In this document: in pieces, positions 25,469 to 34,664 of the stretch
Layout of the letters: each line of letters begins with the position of its first letter
How positions within the stretch are numbered: the stretch's first letter is position 1
DNA from: Azospirillum brasilense
GTDB lineage: Bacteria; Pseudomonadota; Alphaproteobacteria; Azospirillales; Azospirillaceae
DNA length: 64,000 bases
Direction of reading: 5' to 3'
Assembly (NCBI RefSeq): GCF_005222205.1
Contig: NZ_CP032349.1
Coordinates: forward strand, 372,001-436,000
Made by a program: the position numbers and the translations under genes
The notes under the pieces: model-generated
What the model was told of the DNA's origin: nothing
Database searches by the model: none
What the model saw: only the letters and a program-made list of their open reading frames with translations

Positions 25469-26332
25469 ATGACCATTTCCCTCAAGCAGCGCCTGTCGCA
25501 GCCGGGCCTGATCTCGGCCCCCGGCGTGTTCGACATGATCTCGGCCAAGGTGGCGGACGGCATGGGGTTCGACGCGCTGTACATGACCGGCTACGGCACC
25601 GTCGCCAGCCATCTCGGCCTGCCGGACGCCGGGCTCGCCACCTACAGCGACATGGTGGGCCGGGTGCGGGCGATCGCGCACGGCACCGCGACGCCGCTGA
25701 TCGCCGACGGCGACACCGGCTATGGCGGCCTGCTGAACGTCGATTTCACCGTCCGCGGCTACGAGGAGGCCGGGGCCGCCGCCATCCAGCTCGAAGACCA
25801 GGAATTCCCGAAGAAGTGCGGCCACACGCCGGGCCGCCGGGTCATTCCCATGGCCGACATGGTGCGCAAGATCCGCGTCGCCTGCGAGGCGCGCTCGTCG
25901 AGCGACTTCCTGATCATCGCCCGCACCGACGCCCGCACGACGCTCGGCCTCGACGAGGCGCTGCGCCGCGCCGACGCCTACGCCGAGGCCGGGGCCGACA
26001 TCATCTTCGTGGAGAGCCCGGAGAGCGAGGCGGAGATGGAGCGGATCTGCCGGACCATCGGCAAGCCGCTGATCGCCAACATGGTGGAAGGCGGGCGCAC
26101 GCCGGTGATGACCGGGGCGCGGCTGGAGGAGCTGGGCTACCGCATCGCCATCTTCCCGGCCACCGGCTTTCTGGCGATGGCCGCGGCGCTGCGCAGCGCC
26201 TACGGCGAAATCCTCGCCAAGGGGTCGAGCGCCGAGTATCGGGGAGAGCTTTACCCCTTCCCCGATTTCACCCGCCTGATGGGCTTCGAGCGCGTCTGGG
26301 CGTTCGAGAAGCGCCACCCCGAGACGGAGTAA
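25469..26332 (+). CDS. Isocitrate lyase / PEP mutase family enzyme, copy 2
   Basis: 287 residues. It has the same family motifs as copy 1: 'LIADGDTGYGGLLNVDFTV', catalytic 'PKKCGHTPGRRV' with Cys117, and 'IIARTDARTT'. By eye the two copies are clear paralogues but not recent duplicates, so they probably act on different substrates, for example one on the LeuCD product and one on its precursor, or one as an oxaloacetate-type decarboxylase. It is the last gene of the operon, 23 bp after the second permease, and ends 12 bp from the convergent kinase gene. Confidence 0.85.
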   Translation: MTISLKQRLSQPGLISAPGVFDMISAKVADGMGFDALYMTGYGTVASHLGLPDAGLATYSDMVGRVRAIAHGTATPLIADGDTGYGGLLNVDFTVRGYEEAGAAAIQLEDQEFPKKCGHTPGRRVIPMADMVRKIRVACEARSSSDFLIIARTDARTTLGLDEALRRADAYAEAGADIIFVESPESEAEMERICRTIGKPLIANMVEGGRTPVMTGARLEELGYRIAIFPATGFLAMAAALRSAYGEILAKGSSAEYRGELYPFPDFTRLMGFERVWAFEKRHPETE

Positions 26333-26344
26333 CCGTCCGCCATC

Positions 26345-29300
26345 TCAGGTCTGCGGCGCCTTTCCGGGGGCACGGCAGGGGAACTCGACGGTGAATCGCG
26401 TTCCCTCGCCGGGCTGGCTGTCCAGCTGGATGGTGCCGCCGAGCTGGCCGGTGATCAGGTTGAAGACGATGTGCAGGCCGAGCCCGGTCGAGCCGGTGCC
26501 CCGCCGCGTCGTGAAGAAGGGCTCGAACACCTTGCCGTGGTTTTCCGCTGGGATGCCGCAGCCGTTGTCCCGGTAGACCAGCCGCACCCCATCATTCTCC
26601 AGCGCCTCCGCCGTGATGGCGATCCGGCCCTTCTCGCCCTCCCGGTAGGCGTGGTTGACCGAGTTGGTGATGAGATTCGTCACGATCTGGGCGATCACGC
26701 CGGGGTAGCTGTCCAGCTCGATGCCCTTGGGGCAGTCCAGACTCACCTCGTGGCCCGGGCGGTGCCAGGTCGGGCGCAGGCTGACCAGAACCTCCTCCAG
26801 ATAGCCGCGCAGGTCGAACCGGCGGCGGTCGCTGCGCGTCTGGTCGGAGGCGACCTGCTTGAAGCTCTGCACCAGATCGGCGGCGCGGGTGGCGTTGCTG
26901 ATCATGAGCGTCGCGGCGTCGCGCGCGGCCTGCATGAAGTCCTGGAAGTCGGCCCGGCGCATCTTGCCGGTGTCGGACAGCGTTTCGAGCGCGCTGATCT
27001 TCTCGCCGAGATAGGAGGCGCTGGTCATCACGATGCCGATGGGCGTGTTGATCTCATGCGCCACCCCGGCGACGAGCTGACCCAGCGAGGCCATCTTCTC
27101 CGCCTGGACGAGCTGCTGCTGGGCGGCCTTGAGCTGGGCATGGGCGGCATGGAGCTGCTCGTGGGCGTCGCGCAGCTCGCTTTCGCGGCTGCGGTCCACC
27201 GTCACGTCCACATAGACCTGCACCATGCCGCCGTCCGGCATGGGATTGCTGCGGATCTGGATGACCCGGCCGTCGGCGAACTCGATCTCGCTGGGGCTGC
27301 TGACCAGGGGCGAGGGCACCAGCGCCGTCAGAAGCTGTCCGGACGCGTTCACCGCGGCGCTCAGCTCCCGATAAGGAACGCCGACCCGGCGCAGCGTGTC
27401 CGGCAGGCTGAAAAGCGCCATGGCGCGCTCGTTCCAGACGCGCAGCCGCTCCTCGGCGTCGAAGGCCGCCAAGCCGTCGTACATGCTGGCGAGCGTGGCG
27501 CGCAGCAGCTGCGACTGCTCCGCCACTTCGCGCGTCCGCTCGGCGACCTGGGCTTCCAGCGTGCGGTTCAGCCGCTCCAGCCCGTCGTAGAGGCGGGCAT
27601 TCTCGATGGAGATGGCGATCTGAACGGACAAGAGGTCGAGCAGCTCCAGCCGCTCCGGGCTGAAGATGTCGGCGGCGAGGTTGTTCTCCAGATAGAGGAT
27701 GCCGACCATCTGGTTGCGGTTGCGCAGGGGCAGGCACAGCACGGAGCGCGGCTGCGCCATCCGCGTGTAGGGGTCGTACTGGAAATCGCCGTCGTTCACG
27801 GCGTCGGCCAGGACGACCGGCTCCCCGGTCTGGATGACCGCATCGACGACACCGCGCACCAGGATCGGGGCCGCATCGTCGAGGGGGCGGGATTGCAACA
27901 CCTCCGCGGCATCGCCCTCGCTCGTCGCGTCGGCCTCGATCCGCCACACGCCGTCGGTCGGCAGCAGCAGGCAGCCCCGCGTTGCCCCGGCGTTGGTGAT
28001 GACCAGCTTCATGAGGGTCCACAGCAGGTCGCCGAGCCGGATGTCCTGCGCCAGCGCCCGCGAGGTGCGGATCACCGTCTCCACATCCACCATGTGCGAG
28101 CTGGACCCGGAGGAGGAGCGGCGCCGCGACGTCGCGGTGACCGGGCGTTGCGGCGGGAGGCCGTCGTCGGCGGGACTTTGGTCCGCCGCCGTCTCGCCGA
28201 ACAGTTCCGCCAGCCGGGCGTCCAGCGCCCGGACCTTCGCCAGCGCGTCCCAACGCCGGTAGGCGTGGCGAGCCTGGAACAGCATCGCCTTCGCCGTGAA
28301 GCGGTCGCCGCGCGCCAACGCGGCCTCGCCAGCCCGCTCGCAGGCGAAGGCCTCGTCGTGGGTGAAGCCCTGCTCGCGGGCGCTCTCGGCGGCGGTCTGG
28401 TAATGACGGTGCGCCTTGTCCAGCCGCCCCGTGGCGCGCAGCCGCTCGGCCACCACGAGCGCCAGCAGATGCCGGAAATTGGTCGGCGCGTGGCGGACCG
28501 CGCCGCGGAGCCGGCGCTCCAGACCGAGCGCCGCGGCCCGTGCGCGGAGCCGCTCGGCGGGGCGGAGGCGGTCCCAGGCGGCGAAGTCGATCAGGGCGGC
28601 GACCACCCGCATGCGCAGGTTCATCACCATGCCCATGGAGGCATCGGCGAAGGGGCGGCGCTTCGCCATGCAGCGCCGCGCCTCGTCGATCCGGCCGAAC
28701 AGCAGGTTCAGATAGGCCAGATGGCTGTGCATCGTGTCCAGGGCGAGGCGGTTGCCGCTGGCGGCCAGGGCCGGGACGTCGCTTGCTTCCGTGACGTGGG
28801 GTCCGGCGAAGACGGTGGGGTCCTCGGACTCGCCAAGCAGATTGGCGATGAGCTGCTGGTGGGGCCGCAGCACGCCGGCCGCGGTCTGCTGGTTCAGGCG
28901 CGCGATGGCGGCGGCGTGGCCCGCGGCGGTCTGCTGGAGCTGCCGCAGGGGATGGCCGAGAAACAGCCCTTGCGCGACGGCGTTGTTCAGGCAATAGGCG
29001 GCGTACTCGATGTCGCCGGTTTCCAGGCCGATCCGGTGGGCGTCGAGAAGGCCGGCCAGTGATTTGGCCACCGGCTGGTGCCAGACCTCGATGAACAGAT
29101 GGACGACGAACAGCGTCTGGGCGCGGCCCTGGTTGGCGTTCAGCCGGTCGAGCACGCGCAGCGCCACCCGCCCGTACATGGCGCCCGCCGGAACGTCGCC
29201 GAGCATCGCGCAGTGCAGCAGCCCGTAGGTGGCGTAGGTGATGCCGGAGGCCGGCAGGATTCCCTCGGTCGCCGACAGGCGGACCATGCGCAGCAGCAGC

Positions 29301-32104
29301 ACCGTGTAGAGGTTGGTGTCGTGCAGATAGGCGCTGGCCAGCACGCGCGACACGATGCGCCCGATCGTCAGCAGACGCGGGTCCGTCAGCGGCGGGCGGT
29401 TCACGAGATCCTCCTCGCCCTTGCCGCGCAGCGCCAGCTTGGTCTTGGCGAGTTCCTTGAGCACATGGCGGGTGTCCGCCCGCTCCGGGATCGGGCTGCC
29501 GAGCTGGCCCAGGGCGGTGCGGCAGGCATCGAGCGCCGCGGGCAGGTTCTGCCGCGACACGTGCATCTGGATCTGCGTCTCGTAGGCCAGCGCGCGGTCG
29601 AGGACGGTGCGGGCGTTGGCCTCGATGGCCTCGGCCAGCGGCGTCGCCGCGGCGACGTCGCCGTTCACCGCCGCGATCTCCGCCGCTTCGGCGTGTAGGC
29701 TGAGCGTCAGCTCGTACAGGCGCGACCAGCCGTCCGCGGGGAGCAGCCCGACCCCGGTGATGAGATAGTCGAAGGCCGGCCCCAGCGCCGCCGAGGCGCG
29801 CGCCGCCTGTCCGGCCAGCAGGTTGTAACGGGCCAGCCGCTCCCTCTGCTCCGGCGACAGCAGGGGCAGGGCGCGGTTCAGCTGGTTGGTGATCGCGAAC
29901 AGCCGGTCGGTCGTCCGGTCGCCCGTCAGGCCCTGGCTGCGTTCCAGCACGAGGCCGACGGCGAGATGGCAGGCCAGGGCGTCGGCGTCCGGCAGCATGC
30001 TGTAGGCGGCCTGCTGCACCCGGTCATGGACGAAACGGTAGGTGGCGCGCGGCGACACGCTGTCCATGTCGGCGTAGCGGTAGGCGTCGCCCACCGGGAC
30101 CACCAGCCCGCTGCGCAGGGCCGGCCACAGCGCCGCCGCCGTCGCGGCGGAGGTCCGCCGGCTCGCGTCGGCCAGAGTGGCGAGATCGAAGGCGCTGCCG
30201 ATGCAGGCGGCGGTCTGGATGACGGTCAGCGTCTCGGCGGGCAGCTCGCGGATGCGGCGGACGACGAAGGTGACGACGTCGTCGACCATCCGTTCCATCC
30301 GCTGGGACTCGATGGCCTCCAGGTTCCAGTTCCACACACCGGCGAGGCCGTCATAGGCGATCAGCCCGCTCTGCTCCAGCGACTCCAGGAACTGGCCCAG
30401 GAAGAAGGGGTTGCCCAGCGTGTTGGCGATCAGCCGTTCGGCCAGAGGGCGCACCTCGTCGGGGGCCGCGTGCAGCGTGTCGGACAGCAGGGCGACCACC
30501 GCGTCGGCGTCGAGCCCGCCGAGAGAGACCTCGCGCACCGGCACGCCGCGCTCGCCGAAGGTCTGGATCGTGTGGCGCAGCGGGTGGGCGGCATCGACCT
30601 CGGTGTCGCGGCAGGTGCCGACCAGCAGGAAGTGGCCGAGGTCCGGATCGCCGGCCAGCCCTTCCAGGAGCTTCAGCGTGGCGAGGTCGGCCCATTGCAG
30701 GTCGTCCAGGAACAGCACCAGCGGGTGCCCCGCCCCGGCGAAGGCGCGGACGAAGTTGCGGAAGACGTAGATGAAGCGCTCATGCGCCTCCACCGGACCC
30801 AGTTCCGGGACCGGCGGCTGGGGGCCGATCAGCCGTTCGACGTGCGGAATGACGTCGGTGATGACCCGCCCGTTGGGACCGAGCGCGGCGAGCAGCCGGG
30901 CGCGCCAGCGCGCCAGCGACTCCGGACCGGTGGCGAAGGTCTGCCGCACCAGGGTCTTGAAGGCCTCGATCACCGGGGCGTAGGGGATGTCGCGCTTCAG
31001 CGGCTCGAACTTGCCGGTGATGAAGAAGCCGCGGCGGGCGATCACCGGCTTGTGCAGCTCGCGGACCAGCGCCGACTTGCCGACACCGGAATAGCCGGAG
31101 ATCAGCAGGGTTTCGAACCCGCCCGCGGCGGCCCGCCCGAAAGCGTCGAGAAGGGCGCGGAACTGCGCGGTGCGGCCGTAGAGCTTCTGCGGGATGCGCA
31201 GCACCGGACGGACGTCCCGGCTGGCCAGCGTGAAGGGCTCGACGCGGCCGTGGCCGCGCCATTCGGTCAGGCAGCGTTCAAGATCGGCGCGCAGGCCGAA
31301 GGCGCTCTGGTAGCGCTCCTCCGGGTTCTTCGCCATCAGCCGGGCCACGATGGCGGCCAGCGGCTCGGGCACCAGCGGGTTGAGCTTGTGCACCGGGACG
31401 GGCGTCCGCGCGATGTGGCAATGCACCAGTTCCAGCGGGTCGCCCGATGGGAAGGGGGGCTGCCCGGTCAGGAACTCGTGGAAGGTGGCGCCCAGAGCGT
31501 AGAAGTCGGCGCGGTAATCCACCGACCGGTTCATCCGCCCGGTCTGCTCCGGCGCCATGTAGGCGAGCGTGCCCTCCATGGTGCCGACGTCCGGGTCGCC
31601 CGCCTCTTCCCGCGATAATTCCGACGCGATGCCGAAATCGATCAAGTTGAACTGGCCGGTCGCCGGGTTCCAGATCAGGTTGCCGGGGCTGATGTCCTTG
31701 TGGACGACCCCGGCGTCGTGCACGGCGGCCAGCGCGTCGACGGCCTGGAGCGCCATCCGCAGGAAGACCGCGACGTCCTCCGTCCGCACGTCCGGGAGCC
31801 CGTCCAGGGCGGTGCCACCGATGTCGCGGAACACCATCATCAGCCCGTTGCCGTGGGGGACGCAGTCCAGCGCCTCCACGATCCCGGCGTGGCGCAACCG
31901 GCGGGTGATGGCGAATTCACGCAGGAAGGCCGCCTTGTCCTCGCCGCCGATGTCCGCGCCGGACAGGAATTTGCAGATGACGGGCAGGCCGTCGTCGCGG
32001 CGGATGGCGCGCAGCACGGTGGAGCGCGACCCCACATGCAGCGTCTCGACAACGCGGAAGCCCGGTAACGCCGGCACGGTTGCGGTGGGGATGGCCCCGA
32101 TCAC
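26345..32104 (-). CDS. Giant hybrid: Ser/Thr kinase, AAA ATPase, TPR-like, GAF, PAS and histidine kinase
   Basis: 1,919 residues. Order: Hanks-type kinase (about 15-290; Lys45, catalytic loop 'VVHKDISPGNL' and 'LIDFGIA'); AAA_16 ATPase (about 305-700; Walker A 'SGYSGVGKSALV', Walker B 'LVLFLDDLQWAD'); a long alpha-helical TPR-like region (about 720-1300); GAF (about 1350-1500); PAS (about 1550-1660); histidine kinase with His1683 in 'QLVAGVAHEINTP' and ATPase motifs 'NLITNSVNHA', 'DNGCGIP' and 'GLGLHIV'. The HRD arginine of the Ser/Thr kinase is Lys. The GTG start at 32104 has AAGGA about 10 nt upstream. No response regulator is adjacent. It resembles the trifunctional kinases found in cyanobacteria and Azospirillum-like bacteria; the signal is unknown. 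It is divergent from the flavoprotein gene at 32370. Confidence 0.9.
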   Translation of the reverse strand: MIGAIPTATVPALPGFRVVETLHVGSRSTVLRAIRRDDGLPVICKFLSGADIGGEDKAAFLREFAITRRLRHAGIVEALDCVPHGNGLMMVFRDIGGTALDGLPDVRTEDVAVFLRMALQAVDALAAVHDAGVVHKDISPGNLIWNPATGQFNLIDFGIASELSREEAGDPDVGTMEGTLAYMAPEQTGRMNRSVDYRADFYALGATFHEFLTGQPPFPSGDPLELVHCHIARTPVPVHKLNPLVPEPLAAIVARLMAKNPEERYQSAFGLRADLERCLTEWRGHGRVEPFTLASRDVRPVLRIPQKLYGRTAQFRALLDAFGRAAAGGFETLLISGYSGVGKSALVRELHKPVIARRGFFITGKFEPLKRDIPYAPVIEAFKTLVRQTFATGPESLARWRARLLAALGPNGRVITDVIPHVERLIGPQPPVPELGPVEAHERFIYVFRNFVRAFAGAGHPLVLFLDDLQWADLATLKLLEGLAGDPDLGHFLLVGTCRDTEVDAAHPLRHTIQTFGERGVPVREVSLGGLDADAVVALLSDTLHAAPDEVRPLAERLIANTLGNPFFLGQFLESLEQSGLIAYDGLAGVWNWNLEAIESQRMERMVDDVVTFVVRRIRELPAETLTVIQTAACIGSAFDLATLADASRRTSAATAAALWPALRSGLVVPVGDAYRYADMDSVSPRATYRFVHDRVQQAAYSMLPDADALACHLAVGLVLERSQGLTGDRTTDRLFAITNQLNRALPLLSPEQRERLARYNLLAGQAARASAALGPAFDYLITGVGLLPADGWSRLYELTLSLHAEAAEIAAVNGDVAAATPLAEAIEANARTVLDRALAYETQIQMHVSRQNLPAALDACRTALGQLGSPIPERADTRHVLKELAKTKLALRGKGEEDLVNRPPLTDPRLLTIGRIVSRVLASAYLHDTNLYTVLLLRMVRLSATEGILPASGITYATYGLLHCAMLGDVPAGAMYGRVALRVLDRLNANQGRAQTLFVVHLFIEVWHQPVAKSLAGLLDAHRIGLETGDIEYAAYCLNNAVAQGLFLGHPLRQLQQTAAGHAAAIARLNQQTAAGVLRPHQQLIANLLGESEDPTVFAGPHVTEASDVPALAASGNRLALDTMHSHLAYLNLLFGRIDEARRCMAKRRPFADASMGMVMNLRMRVVAALIDFAAWDRLRPAERLRARAAALGLERRLRGAVRHAPTNFRHLLALVVAERLRATGRLDKAHRHYQTAAESAREQGFTHDEAFACERAGEAALARGDRFTAKAMLFQARHAYRRWDALAKVRALDARLAELFGETAADQSPADDGLPPQRPVTATSRRRSSSGSSSHMVDVETVIRTSRALAQDIRLGDLLWTLMKLVITNAGATRGCLLLPTDGVWRIEADATSEGDAAEVLQSRPLDDAAPILVRGVVDAVIQTGEPVVLADAVNDGDFQYDPYTRMAQPRSVLCLPLRNRNQMVGILYLENNLAADIFSPERLELLDLLSVQIAISIENARLYDGLERLNRTLEAQVAERTREVAEQSQLLRATLASMYDGLAAFDAEERLRVWNERAMALFSLPDTLRRVGVPYRELSAAVNASGQLLTALVPSPLVSSPSEIEFADGRVIQIRSNPMPDGGMVQVYVDVTVDRSRESELRDAHEQLHAAHAQLKAAQQQLVQAEKMASLGQLVAGVAHEINTPIGIVMTSASYLGEKISALETLSDTGKMRRADFQDFMQAARDAATLMISNATRAADLVQSFKQVASDQTRSDRRRFDLRGYLEEVLVSLRPTWHRPGHEVSLDCPKGIELDSYPGVIAQIVTNLITNSVNHAYREGEKGRIAITAEALENDGVRLVYRDNGCGIPAENHGKVFEPFFTTRRGTGSTGLGLHIVFNLITGQLGGTIQLDSQPGEGTRFTVEFPCRAPGKAPQT

Positions 32105-32369
32105 GACGCAGCATCCTTATGTCGCGTGGTTGCGGTATCCGTTATAGAAGGTCGCGCCACGGTGGAGCAAGCGCAGGGCGTGCCGGCCGGGGTTTTGCAC
32201 GATTTTTGCTTTGCGATCGCACGGGTCATAGGCCTGTAGCATCGGCGAAACGGCGTAATAGTTCAATTGCGGTAAGACAATTTATGCTAATCTCCCCCGC
32301 AATTTCCGACGAGTGCCACGAAATTCCGCGGTGCTGTCGTGAGGATGCCGGATCGGTCGGGGGGAGAGC

Positions 32370-34664
32370 ATGGCGAAGATGAGGGTTGCAATTCTAGGTG
32401 GTGGCGTCGGCGCCCTCACCACGGCGCATTTCCTGTCCGACACGGATGAGAAGCGGGCGCGCTACGACGTCACCATCTATCAGATGGGCTGGCGGCTGGG
32501 CGGCAAGGGCGCCACCGGGCGCGACCAGTGGAACCGCATCCAGGAACACGGCCTGCACGTCTGGTTCGGCTTCTACAACAACGCCTTCAAGATGCTCCAG
32601 GACGTCTTCGACGTCTGGAAGCGCTCGCCGGACAACACCTTCCAGTCCTGGCGGGACGTGCTGAAGCCGCAGCGCTTCACCCCCATCGGCATGGTGCTGG
32701 ACGGCGGAAAGCCGGCCTACTGGCCGCTGACCTGGCCAGTGCTGGGCGGCGAGCCAGGCTCGGCCAACGTCATGCCGACCCTGCCGCAGGCCATCGCGTC
32801 GCTGGTCGGCGTGGTGCGCGATGTCTTCGAGAACTGGGACGAGCTGAGCGGCCTGATCGTCGACGGCAAGCTGGTCCACATCGACGGCCGCACCGTCGCG
32901 CCGATGCCGGTCCTGCCGCCCGACCAGCAGGTCCTTCCGGCGCCGCTGGCCACCCGCTTCGCCGACGCGATCCGCGGCTGGAAGGACCGGGAGGTCCGCC
33001 ATCTGGCGCAGGCCGAGGCGCTGGTGAAGGGCGCCGCCGTGACCACTGCGAAGGACGCCGCCATCGCCGCCCACCGGCTGATCCGGGCGCTGGCGGACGG
33101 GCCGCAGAATGGGCCTGGGTCCAACCCGTCGGCGGCCCCGCCGGTCGAGCATTTCCACGACCTGATGAAACTGTTGCGGCTGATCGAAGCCGCGGCGGCC
33201 ACCCTGCCCAGCAACCATGTGGCCCGCGACCTGCTGGCCTTCGTGCTTCCCTTCACCATCGGCGTCATCGCCGATTTCGGGATCGAGAAGCGCACCGCCG
33301 ACTCGCTGGACGAGCTGGAATTCACCGACTGGCTGATCCGCCACGGCGGCGACGCCGAAGCGCTGAAGCAGAGCTGTTCGCTGCGCACCTGCTACGACAC
33401 CTTCATGCAGTACAAGGACGGCGACTACCGGCAGCCCAACTGGGGCGCCGGCGTCGCGGCGCAGTCCTGCGTGCGCATGTTCGCCACCTGCCGCGAGTCG
33501 GTGATGTGGAACATGGAAGCGGGCATGGGCGAGGTCATCATCGCGCCCATCTACCAGACCCTGCTGCAGAACGGCGTGAAGGTGAAGTTCTTCCGCCGCG
33601 TCGAGGACATCGGCCTGTCCGACGACCGCGCGCTGGTCGAGACCGTGCGTCTCGCCCGGCAGGTCGATCTGGCCGACGGCGGGGACGACTACCAGCCGCT
33701 GATCACCGTGCCGCTGGAGGACAAGAAGTTCCTGCTGGCCTGGCCGCTGGAGCCGCTGTGGGACCAGGTCAAGGACGCCGACAAGGTCCAGGCGGCTCTC
33801 GCCACCAACAACTCCTCGCTGGAATCGCACTGGTGCGCGTGGGAGCCGGTCGGGACCGAGACGCTGCAGCGCGGCCGCGACTTCGACGTCGCCGTCCTCG
33901 GCATCTCCATGGGCGGCTTCAAGGCGATGAACGACCAGCCGACCCTGGCGGCGGAGCTGCAGGCGGCCTCGCCGGCCTTCAACGCGATGACCAGCAACAT
34001 CGGCATCATCCCGACGCTGTCCATGCAGCTGTGGTGCGGTCCCGACCTCCAGGGGCTGGGCTGGGAGCCGGGGCAGCCGGCCGCCGTCGCCGGGCCGGAG
34101 CCCTGGTCGATCTGGGCGGAGATGGGGCAGACGCTGCCCTACGAGTTCCGCCCCGACGAGACCGGCGCGCCGAAGTCGGTGCATTACATCTGCGGCGTTT
34201 GGCAGACCGGTCTGGTCGCCCGTCCGACCACCGACCTCGCGGTGCCGAAGGAGGCGCTGGACAACGTCACGAACAGCGCGGCGGAGTGGCTGGACGCCTA
34301 TATGGGCAATTTCTGGCCCAAGGCGACGGTCTCCGGCCAGGGCGGCGTCGGCTTCAACTGGAACGTCCTCTACGATCCGTGGAACGGCACCGGGCGGGAG
34401 CGGCTGTCGCACCAGATCATCCGCGCCAACGTCGATCCGACCGAAACGCTGCCGGGCAGCGCCGCCGGCTCCACCAAGTTCCGGCTGCGCACCGACGCGA
34501 GCGGGTTCTACAACCTGTTCCTGGCCGGCTGCTGGGTTCGCACCGGCTTCAACACCTCCTGCATCGAGGCGACGGTGATGTCCGGCATGCAGGCGGCGCG
34601 GGCCATCTCCGGAACGCCATTGTTCATCTCCGGCGAGAACTTCCTGAACGGGGCGCCGTCGTGA
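32370..34664 (+). CDS. Large FAD-dependent oxidoreductase, phytoene-desaturase-like, paralogue 1
   Basis: 764 residues. The N-terminal Rossmann motif is 'VAILGGGVGALTTAHFLS', followed by the second FAD motif 'MGWRLGGKGATGR' and then 'RIQEHGLHVWFGFYNNAF'. The latter recurs in the divergent paralogue at 37078-39087. The C-terminal flavin motif, usually LAGDW, is 'FLAGCWVRTGFNTS', with Cys721 in place of Asp. Large insertions (about 170-290 and 430-500) separate these motifs, making it much longer than carotenoid desaturases (about 500). It overlaps the acetoacetate-decarboxylase-like gene by GTGA. The substrate is unknown, probably hydrophobic given the FadL-type porin nearby. Upstream, 32105-32369 is AT-richer and probably holds the divergent promoters. 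Confidence 0.72.
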   Translation: MAKMRVAILGGGVGALTTAHFLSDTDEKRARYDVTIYQMGWRLGGKGATGRDQWNRIQEHGLHVWFGFYNNAFKMLQDVFDVWKRSPDNTFQSWRDVLKPQRFTPIGMVLDGGKPAYWPLTWPVLGGEPGSANVMPTLPQAIASLVGVVRDVFENWDELSGLIVDGKLVHIDGRTVAPMPVLPPDQQVLPAPLATRFADAIRGWKDREVRHLAQAEALVKGAAVTTAKDAAIAAHRLIRALADGPQNGPGSNPSAAPPVEHFHDLMKLLRLIEAAAATLPSNHVARDLLAFVLPFTIGVIADFGIEKRTADSLDELEFTDWLIRHGGDAEALKQSCSLRTCYDTFMQYKDGDYRQPNWGAGVAAQSCVRMFATCRESVMWNMEAGMGEVIIAPIYQTLLQNGVKVKFFRRVEDIGLSDDRALVETVRLARQVDLADGGDDYQPLITVPLEDKKFLLAWPLEPLWDQVKDADKVQAALATNNSSLESHWCAWEPVGTETLQRGRDFDVAVLGISMGGFKAMNDQPTLAAELQAASPAFNAMTSNIGIIPTLSMQLWCGPDLQGLGWEPGQPAAVAGPEPWSIWAEMGQTLPYEFRPDETGAPKSVHYICGVWQTGLVARPTTDLAVPKEALDNVTNSAAEWLDAYMGNFWPKATVSGQGGVGFNWNVLYDPWNGTGRERLSHQIIRANVDPTETLPGSAAGSTKFRLRTDASGFYNLFLAGCWVRTGFNTSCIEATVMSGMQAARAISGTPLFISGENFLNGAPS

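Noticed and set aside
32105-32369. A promoter or riboswitch in the gap between the hybrid kinase and flavoprotein 1.
   Set aside because: The region is AT-richer near 32250-32300, but I could not find a -35/-10 pair with proper spacing or any riboswitch-like paired core.
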